Assembly (NCBI GenBank): GCA_051530055.1
Contig: CM121343.1
Coordinates: 7,378,001 to 7,442,000 of the forward strand
Source: Neoechinorhynchus agilis
Taxonomy: Eukaryota; Acanthocephala
DNA length: 64,000 nucleotides
Direction: 5' to 3'
Below are positions 56,891 through 64,000 of this stretch, in pieces. The number at the start of each line of letters is the position of its first letter. Positions within the stretch are counted from its first letter, which is position 1. The notes beneath the pieces were generated by a model that was not told the DNA's origin, made no database searches, and was given only the letters and a program-made list of their open reading frames with translations. The translations under genes were made by a program, and so were the position numbers.

Positions 56891-57950
56891 ACGCGAATAA
56901 TTGCACCATTGCCGTTGAATGCGACTTAAAGATCTTTTTGCACAATCCGTTTTGATTGGAACTCTTGTCGTGATAACTAAACGGTGAGACTTTTAGTGCA
57001 TCTATCAAAGACCAGTGTTCTATAATAGGCATGTCTAATTTTCAATTATTATGGGTGGAAAAATACAGGATAATCCCACCCAAATGGACTTCTCCCGATC
57101 TCACCAAATCCGCATTCTATAATTTCAATCCAATATTGTTTATCGGCCCTTCATCAAAAACAAGGCCCAATGAGAACCCACAGGTACATGGGCCCAATTC
57201 TTGTTATCTGACTAACAAATAAATGCGTTATTATTAATTCCGATATTTCGGAGACAAACACGCGTTAAAAAACGTGAACAATTCAATCTTCAAACAATTA
57301 TTATTGTTTAGTATCTATGTATGTATGTGTGGCCTTTTCCACGGCTGATAATTTTGCTTGGACAAAATGCCACACAAAGATACTAAATAAAAGTTACTGG
57401 CGGACCAGACTTCAAAAAATATTATCATTTGATCGAATTTGTAACAAATTGTTGCTTTGTTCGCTGAGCATAAAATCAACGGTTCGCCAAACGCGAGGTC
57501 TCAAGAAGCGAACGTAGGATTCTCATCTTAATCCTTTGTAAGATCCGATCAAAGCATAACATCGAAAGGATCCACACGAGCGAGTCTCAATTTTTCAAAA
57601 ACTACAATTCCTAAAAACATTGCTAATATATTTTTCGCGCAAAATCTTCAAAATTACGAGACATCCCTGCTGGAAGTGTACAAATACGCCATGCATGCAG
57701 AAAGTGGGTTTACGTGTCGATACCTGTGGATTTCACACAGTAAAATATCATTCTTCACAGCAGTTCGGTTCATTTATTGCTGAGCTTTCGAACTAACGTC
57801 CGTGGCTTGGTGTGAACGAAAGCTGGGGATTTATAACAAAATAGTCGCGGATTCGAATAACTACCTGCGTGAAGTGTGCGTATTTTCTACAAAAACTGTA
57901 ATACTCGGAGGAGTCGGCAAAGTAGTTGAAGTAGACGGGACTGTTCCCCA
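56891..57950. other. intergenic with LINE tail and fold-back remnants
   Basis: 57090-57240 (+) is a LINE family A tail (cacaggtacatgggcccaat, then acaaataaatgcgttattat). About 57320-57420 carries gtgtggccttttccacggct and aaagttactggcgga, a single end of the fold-back family at 11590-12110. The remaining bases show nothing. Confidence 0.45.
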
Positions 57951-57959
57951 AAAGGAAGA

Positions 57960-58990
57960 ATAATTCAGGAAAGATGTTGCTTCAACGGTGGGTGTTTGGA
58001 GGGTTGGGTAGGGAGACCGGTTCAAGATTTTTAGTATAATTATCCAATCCATTATCAAAGAAAGAATAACTCAGGAAGGATGTTGCCTCAACAGTGGGTG
58101 TTTGGAGGGTTGAGAAGGGGATGGGTTCTAGATTATCAGTCGAATTCTCCAATCGATCTTCAAAGAAAGAATAACTCAGGAAGGATGTTGCCTCAACAGT
58201 GGGTGTTTGGAGGGTTGGGTAGGGAGACCGGTTCAAGATTTTTAGTATAATTCTCCAATCGATCTTCAAAGGAAAAGTAATTCAGATTGGATGTTGCCTC
58301 AACAGTGGGTGTTTTGTGGGTTGAGAAGGGGATGGGTTCTAGATTATCAGTCGAATTCTCCAATCGATCTTCAAAGAAAGAATAACTCAGGAAGGATGTT
58401 GCCTCAACAGTGGGTGTTTTGTGGGTTTTAGGGAGATGGATTCTAGATTTTTAGTCGAATTCTTAAATCCATTATCAAAGGAAGAATAACTCAGGAAGGA
58501 TGTTGCCTCAACAGTGGGTGTTTGGAGGGTTGAGAAGGGGATGGGTTCTAGATTATCAGTCGAATTCTCCAATCGATCTTCAAAGAAAGAATAACTCAGG
58601 AAGGATGTTGCCTCAACAGTGGGTGTTTGGAGGGTTGGGTAGGGAGACCGGTTCAAGATTTTTAGTATAATTCTCCAATCGATCTTCAAAGGAAAAGTAA
58701 TTCAGATTGGATGTTGCCTCAACAGTGGGTGTTTTGTGGGTTGAGAAGGGGATGGGTTCTAGATTATCAGTCGAATTCTCCAATCGATCTTCAAAGAAAG
58801 AATAACTCAGGAAGGATGTTGCCTCAACAGTGGGTGTTTTGTGGGTTTTAGGGAGATGGATTCTAGATTTTTAGTCGAATTCTTAAATCCATTATCAAAG
58901 GAAGAATAACTCAGGAAGGATGTTGCTTCAAGAGTGGGTGTTTCCGGGGCTGTGTAGGGAGACCGGTTCACGATTTTTAGTGGAATTCTC
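57960..58990 (-). repeat. 105-bp minisatellite (35 codons) with 420-bp higher-order repeat
   Basis: Ten units of about 105 bp begin with aactcaggaaggatgttgcc at 58068, 58173, 58278, 58383, 58488 and so on. Four unit types (A-D) occur in the order A-B-C-D twice: 58068-58487 and 58488-58907 appear identical. Because 105 is a multiple of three, the minus strand stays open over several units (for example TLQTPTVEATSFLSYSFFED), but some units break the frame and there is no start or flanking coding sequence. I treat it as non-coding. Confidence 0.85.
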
Positions 58991-59397
58991 CAATCGATCT
59001 GCAGAAACCCTTGTTATTATAATTTTGTTGCTAAACGTTAATATTTTGGTATATTTATTTATTATTAACCTAACTACCATTTTTTCGAATGTTGCTTTAT
59101 GAAAGCACCGTTAGAACGTGTTTTATTGCGACATTTCGAAGGGGGATTGTAATCTCACCTAAAAATCTTTTACTGATTCAATTAACTTTAAAGAAACGTC
59201 ACTGTTCTTCGTGCACTTCCTAGGAAAGAGGAATGTACGCTGAAAGTGCAAATTTCTTAAAGTTGATGTGAGCAGGCCGCACCAGAAGATAATCTCGCGA
59301 ATAAGATCAGGAGTGTCAATTGTGTGTTTTTGAACATTCAGAATTTTCAATACCTCTACTCGTTATGCAGAAGGCAAGAAATGCGCTATTAATTTTT

Positions 59398-59694
59398 TTA
59401 TGAAGATTGGCCAGCCGATAACTTATATCGATGTGTGGCCTATTATCAGACGGCTGTTAATTTTTGGGCACACAGCCCACCGACCTGGTTCAGAGTAGTA
59501 ATTCAATTACTCAAAGCACTGAACCATCCGATACGAGTTTGTACATTCCTGCGGATCCTCAGATACTCCGGGAGGCGGGACTCATCAGTTAGTTCCCTCT
59601 CTTCAGCCGTATTTCGTCCCCCCCCCAAAAAAATTAACAGCAGTGTCATAATAGGCCACACATCGATATAAGTTACCGGCCGGCCAATCTTCAT
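59398..59694. mobile_element. fold-back element with ~48-bp inverted ends and SINE core
   Basis: The left end tatgaagattggccagccga ... gatgtgtggcctattat is inverted at the right (cataataggccacacatcga ... ggccaatcttcata). Inside is a minus-strand 3' part of the tRNA-like SINE (gtttgtacattcctgcggat), cut by a run of nine C next to six A. Confidence 0.7.
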
Positions 59695-59744
59695 AAAAAT
59701 TCATAAATTCAATGGCCTTGAATTAATAAATATAAAATTGGCTG

Positions 59745-60030
59745 AGTTTGTATATTTCGCAGTTGGGTCGAGGCGGTCAAGTGGACTAATGCCCGTGATC
59801 CCGATTAAGGGTCCAGTGGTTCGAATCCGTTACCACTAATGACGCACAGCCAAAGGGGACGAAATAGTTCGTTGAAGGGAGGAAACTCACGGATAAGTCC
59901 CGCATCCTCGGGAGGTATCTGAGGATCCGGAGGAATGTACAAACTCGTATCGGATGGTTCAGTGCTTTGAGTAATTGAATTACTACTCCGAACCAGGTCG
60001 GTGGGCTGTGTGCCCAAAAATTAACGATAT
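59745..60030 (+). repeat. full tRNA-derived SINE copy
   Basis: Starting ggtcgaggcggtcaagtgga (A box) with a perfect B box ggttcgaatcc near 59819, it continues through gaggatccggaggaatgtac to ggtcggtgggctgtgtgccc. This is the most complete single copy of the module amplified at 4.6-6.8 kb. The element at 59398-59694 is an inverted neighbour sharing its 3' half, so the pair can fold. Confidence 0.75.
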
Positions 60031-61221
60031 TTTAAATTTTTCTCATGAAGATAACAACGAACATTGAGGATAGAAAACTGGTGCCTCCGAAGTGCTAAAA
60101 GAGAAGCGTCCGAATAAACAGGTGATTTTGGTTTGAGAATTAATAAGTCCCAGTTGAAAGAAAAACGATTTTTGATTACAATCAGACGTTTAGCGAAAGC
60201 CACATCATCTCCGTCAGCGAAACATTTTTCCGGAATTTCACTTTATTTCAGTACCTAATTTGGCGCCTGTCTTCCGTGGCAGAAAAGTCGCTAAGTTATG
60301 CGTAAAGGTTGAAAGTTTTGTTTTCGTCAACAACGACTTTGTTTTATGCGCGATCGTGTTTACGAGTGCTCCTAAATCGTGCTATTCAATCGACGTTTTC
60401 ACCATTACGCGTACTCACCTTGGGAGCCTGATCGCGATTACGTAATGCATTGATTCGTGATTGCCGTGTGGGTTTTTTTGGAGTCATCAACGCTGAACAC
60501 CGAGGGGTTCAATGGAGTCTCGTATTTTAACTCGCAATTTTATCTATTACCCTTTGAACCGTATTTATGTGGGCTTTCGTTGTCACGGTTTTTAAACATG
60601 CTTTAAGAAATGATTTTTTAATTGAACTTTTCTTTTTAACCCGAAACGACGGATTCGAGACGAAATACGCACTTATGAGCATTTCCCAGGGATTGGTTTT
60701 TAACTGGATTTCGATTTTCATTTGCTGGGATCATCCAAGGAGAAAACTCAATAAACTTTCAATTGAAGAGATAACTCCTGGTCTTTTTAAGAAAACTGAG
60801 CTTATGCATTTCCATTAGGGTTAAATAGTTCATTTTTAATGAGACAAAGACAGTTATACATTGTCAAAGTCATTATCTAGACTACTTGCATTAATGCTTA
60901 GCCACTTTTTATGGCCGATTTCGTACTGTGACCTTTGTCTTGACTCCATCGAATCGTGGTTATAGATTCACTAGTCCGATTATTACCGGACAACTAAATC
61001 ATTCGTTTTCTCTTTCTTTTAGTAGTTATTCCCATCGGATTTAAATTTACTAATTTATTAACCGCATTTCATGTCGGATAATTCCGAAAATGCCCGCTGA
61101 CATAAAATAAATTCATCAATTTAAATCCAAAGCATAAATCGGAGCTTCCACAGAAATTGCTTTTTACAAACATTTCTTAGCATTCAGATTATTACAACCC
61201 TTTCTTGGCTTTTTTGGTTTT
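60031..61221. other. intergenic, nothing assigned
   Basis: Several open frames of 60-83 codons occur on both strands (for example 60567-60818 +). None shows a known motif, and they have no shared splice logic. It could hide exons of an unrecognised gene. Confidence 0.3.
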
Positions 61222-61290
61222 TTCCTTTCTGGCATGAAGCCACACTGATCTCGGCGCTTCATGCCAAAAAGGAAATAACTAAAACGCCGA
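61222..61290. repeat. short hairpin
   Basis: ttcctttctggcatgaagc is followed after about 18 bases by gcttcatgccaaaaaggaaa, a stem of about 19 bp. Confidence 0.6.
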
Positions 61291-62311
61291 AAAAGGAATG
61301 TCCTAAATCTGAATCAATAGAATCGACTTGCCAGTAACATTTGAGGCTTTCTCCTATTGAATTGGAATCATTTAAGCTCTTGTTTGTAATTTTCCTCTCA
61401 ATTGTGTGTTACGATATTCTTCGACTTATCAGCTACGAGTTCAACACAAGCGAAATGATCGCGAAACTTACCCTTGGAATCGTTTCATTTCTTCCAAGTA
61501 AATCTGATCTGATTACATTTGATCTTAAAAATTCGAAATGCCCACAGTTCGCATAAAATCCTTTTTCGTCGATTTTGAACCTATTCTCATACACTGTGAA
61601 GACCAGAATTATAAAACTGGCGTTTCCCTAGCAAATTTCAAATAGTTGAAATGAACCTAAGTGCCCATGTCGATGTTCAACGTAGTTCAATTTTTAGATA
61701 GCGGCGCTAGCTTCTAAAAAGCCAAATTGGTAAGTTTTATGCAGTCTACCAATTCGATCTTAGAATCCTGGTTTAAAATATAAGCATTGTTTTGTAACGC
61801 CAATATTTTTAATTGGAAGATATATTGATTTGAAAAGCTTCGGTTCGACATCTACATAGAATCTCTTAACAATATTTGGTGGGTTTAACTCTGCTCTTGG
61901 GTAGTTTGACCAAAAGAACAATGTTTTTGTCAGTTTTCATTTTGTCGAGATCACCATTCCCATTATTTGGAGTAAACGATTTCTCGCTACGATAAGTCAA
62001 AAACGAGATCAAAATGTGTTTTAATATACAAATGTGTGACTCTTAATGAATCGCTTAACATATATTCCCCGATTCACGCAGCCAGCAATACACTTTAAAA
62101 TTGAATGATGATAGTTTTATTTTTAAATATTAATGTACTTTTAACTAGCATTAAGAGCCGAGGATTTCGCTTGGAAGGGTTTATTGAGGAGCATGCACGC
62201 AAAGATCAAACATTTTGATGGGTAGAAAGGCAACATTTCCGATTTGTAGAATTCTTGAAGTTGGTATCTCCAATATCATTTAAGCTAATAAGTTATATCT
62301 TAGAATTTCAG
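61291..62311. other. intergenic or 5' region of the RANBP9/10 homologue
   Basis: A 71-codon frame at 61341-61556 begins MRLSPIELESFKLLFVIFLS and is hydrophobic; it resembles nothing known. The 3' end of this stretch has a good acceptor (gaatttcag) at 62303-62311. Confidence 0.35.
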
Positions 62312-64000
62312 ACACGAGAGTTTAACACAATGTTTGTTCAATACGATGGCAGTTCTCGCAATGGGTGTTATTCAGCATATTTAAAGGAATGTTGCTATGA
62401 ACATAGACCTCGAGCGATGATCGATCCCAGTAGGACTTTATCAATAAGAGAAGAGGGTACAAATATAAGATTAAAGTCAGGTAAAACTCTAAATTCGCAG
62501 CATGGAGCGGTATGTCGATCCGAAATCCCGATTCCTGCGTCCTGCTGTATGTTTTACTACGAAGTAAAATTGATACAGATACGTTCATCTGCTGGGAGTG
62601 AAGAATCGATTGGGACAGGAGGGGCTAGTTGTCAACGTGAAGCGATCGATGTTATTATCGGATACGGACTCTCCGACCCATCCTCCAGCCAAGTAGTAGC
62701 AACATCAATGGACTCTGTAGGAATTAGAAGCAATTGCCAACGGGTTATAAAGAACTCGAATTATACGGATTCTAGCGATGAAGTAGATGATCAGAATAGG
62801 CATCCGTTGCCCGCTGGTGCGGTAATAGGCGCTATTTTGAACCGTTTAGATAATGAGATCACGTTTACAATTAACGGTGCTATTCACGGTGATTCAGTGG
62901 CGATTGATGAAGAGGCGAGTATATTTGTTTTTAGGATGGTCTTTGTAACCTGCATTCATCGGCTAGGTTTCCATGAGTGATACATACGTACTTATAAGTG
63001 TGATGAATCGTGGTTCAGGAGTGATCGTGAACTTTAGCGATCGCAGCAATGGGGATATCCATACTAACTTTATGTTTGATATGGACGAGCCATTTGCCAA
63101 TACAATAAATTCGTATTGGTCAGCGGAAACAGCTACATACGCGACTAATCCAACCGTGGACGAAACGACTCTTCATCATCTGTGTTTGTCCCATGTAGCT
63201 CACGCTGGGTATCTACATGCGACCGAAAAATTGGCCTTATCGGATTCTAGTTCAAGATCGCTGTTAAAGCGACGACTAGAATTTTCTGGTGAAGGGGGGG
63301 GGTAATAAAAAAACAGAATTCTATCCGTCGGACAGAAGATCCGGGTTGGAGGAAACATCGGGCCAAAGATCTCGAATTTCGATCACAAGTACGAAAAGCT
63401 GTAATGGACGGCAAAGTCGGTCGAGCAATAATCAGCATCTATGGGCAAAAGTGCGAGTTTTGGACAAAATATCCGTTCTTATTCTTTTACATGTTAAATC
63501 AATCGTTCATGGAGAGCGTCTTGGGGTTCGACGACGCTTATGACCAGTCAACTACTACTGGTGGTATGCTTTATCGGTTGATCGGAGAATTGACTCAGAT
63601 GTCGAGGGTGAGGGAAACCGATCCACAGGCAGTTTCGGGAAGCACGGGCGCTTCCCGAAGATCGACTGGTGGAGATGCTGACAAGACCGCTACAGGTCAA
63701 AGAGGGCGCCGGTCGTCCAGATTGACAAGAGCAAGTAATGGTTCAGCCCAAGAATCCGTTCGAGCTAAAGACCTCAACATTTTACGCTACGCAAAAGCAA
63801 TCAATAGACTATGGCATCTATTCTATGATGGTAATCCAAAGGGTGTTTTCTTCAGTCCTCAGTATATGAAAGAGCTCTTTGGTTCTCAAGCCCTGATTCC
63901 ACCGAATATCATAATAACGGCCGTTTCGTGTATTGTTGCCGGTACAGTGAATGCGGTGCTTTCGAGAATGACTATCGAACGACGAAATGAAGTCGCCTCG
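62312..64000 (+). CDS. RANBP9: RANBP9/RANBP10-like SPRY-CTLH scaffold protein, 3' end outside window
   Basis: The protein is the scaffold of the GID/CTLH ubiquitin-ligase complex. An acceptor at 62311 opens the first visible exon; the ATG at 62330 (MFVQYDGSSRNGCYSAYL) may be the start. The SPRY domain runs from LKSGKTLNSQHGAVCRSEIP and IPASCCMFYYEVKLI to GAVIGAILNRLDNEITFTIN; a 40-nt intron (62927-62966) interrupts it before TYVLISVMNRGSGVIVNFSD. A LisH-like segment (HLCLSHVAHAGYLHATEKL) and CTLH (VRKAVMDGKVGRAIISIYGQ, FLFFYMLNQSFMESVL) follow, then a basic, low-complexity linker and the start of the CRA region. Between LisH and CTLH a run of nine G (63294-63302) is followed by TAA; with ten G the frame continues without a break (GVIKKQNSIRRTEDPGW). 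I take this as a homopolymer error. The frame remains open at the right edge. Confidence 0.88.

Noticed and set aside
57960-58990. A real repeat-protein gene on the minus strand
   Set aside because: The 35-codon period keeps frames open by arithmetic alone; some units break the frame and no start, splice site or flanking domain is visible.
63302-63316. A 15-nt intron GTAATA...ACAG in the RANBP9 homologue
   Set aside because: Removing it leads into the wrong frame, while one extra G in the adjacent run gives a continuous reading.

Overview
The window is animal nuclear DNA, most likely from an invertebrate with a fairly compact, AT-rich genome. Evidence: single-copy metazoan genes split by short GT-AG introns (about 38-60 nt is common, up to about 870 nt), nuclear genes for mitochondrial proteins with presequences, AATAAA signals, and a dense load of LINEs, LTR and Penelope-like retroelements, tRNA-derived repeats, fold-back elements and satellites. 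I cannot name the phylum from sequence alone.

Host genes in order: TENT2/GLD-2 3' end (1-610, +); CCT2 chaperonin (1738-3479, +); ATP synthase subunit c (7996-8391, -); a WAPL-like cohesin-release protein (13533-15770, -); an unidentified plus-strand gene (about 15917-16628); MRPL40 (17542-18373, +); a CUB-domain type I membrane protein (21246-24026, -); an ARIH1-type RBR ubiquitin ligase (25632-27084, -); a small acidic hypothetical protein (28152-28436, -); a proprotein-convertase-like subtilase (41044-42643, -); an operon-like pair, hypothetical protein then PHPT1 (45693-44502, -); CHP1 (45939-47513, -); a ZRANB1/Trabid homologue that has lost its catalytic residues (47746-50054, -); and a RANBP9/10 homologue running off the right edge (62312-64000, +). 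Most are housekeeping functions in RNA tailing, protein folding, ubiquitin signalling, cohesin control and mitochondrial translation or energy; the only sign of functional clustering is the tight hypothetical/PHPT1 pair.

Repeat regions: 0.7-1.4 and 8.5-14 kb hold broken LINE pieces. 4.6-6.8 kb is a six-copy tandem array of a ~380 bp unit carrying tRNA-like A and B boxes. 7.3-7.9 and 20.2-20.7 kb are TIR elements of one family. 29.2-35.1 kb is a ~107 bp satellite split by a young LTR retroelement with a visible target-site duplication. 35.1-37.0 kb is a LINE, and 37.0-40.3 kb a Penelope-like element with long identical direct terminal repeats that contain a hammerhead-like motif. 52.2-56.9 kb is a ~28-copy, 162 bp satellite whose left edge is a fold-back; 58.0-59.0 kb is a 105 bp (35-codon) minisatellite with an exact 420 bp higher-order repeat.

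Strongest leads: the doubly catalytic-dead Trabid; the 53-nt intercistronic gap with an AG directly before the PHPT1 ATG (possible trans-splicing); a candidate 27-nt intron in the gene before it; a convertase without a visible prodomain; and tRNA-like promoter modules amplified in tandem and enclosed in fold-backs. Several host genes show single-base frame problems (one at a 9-G run), which I read mainly as assembly indels.
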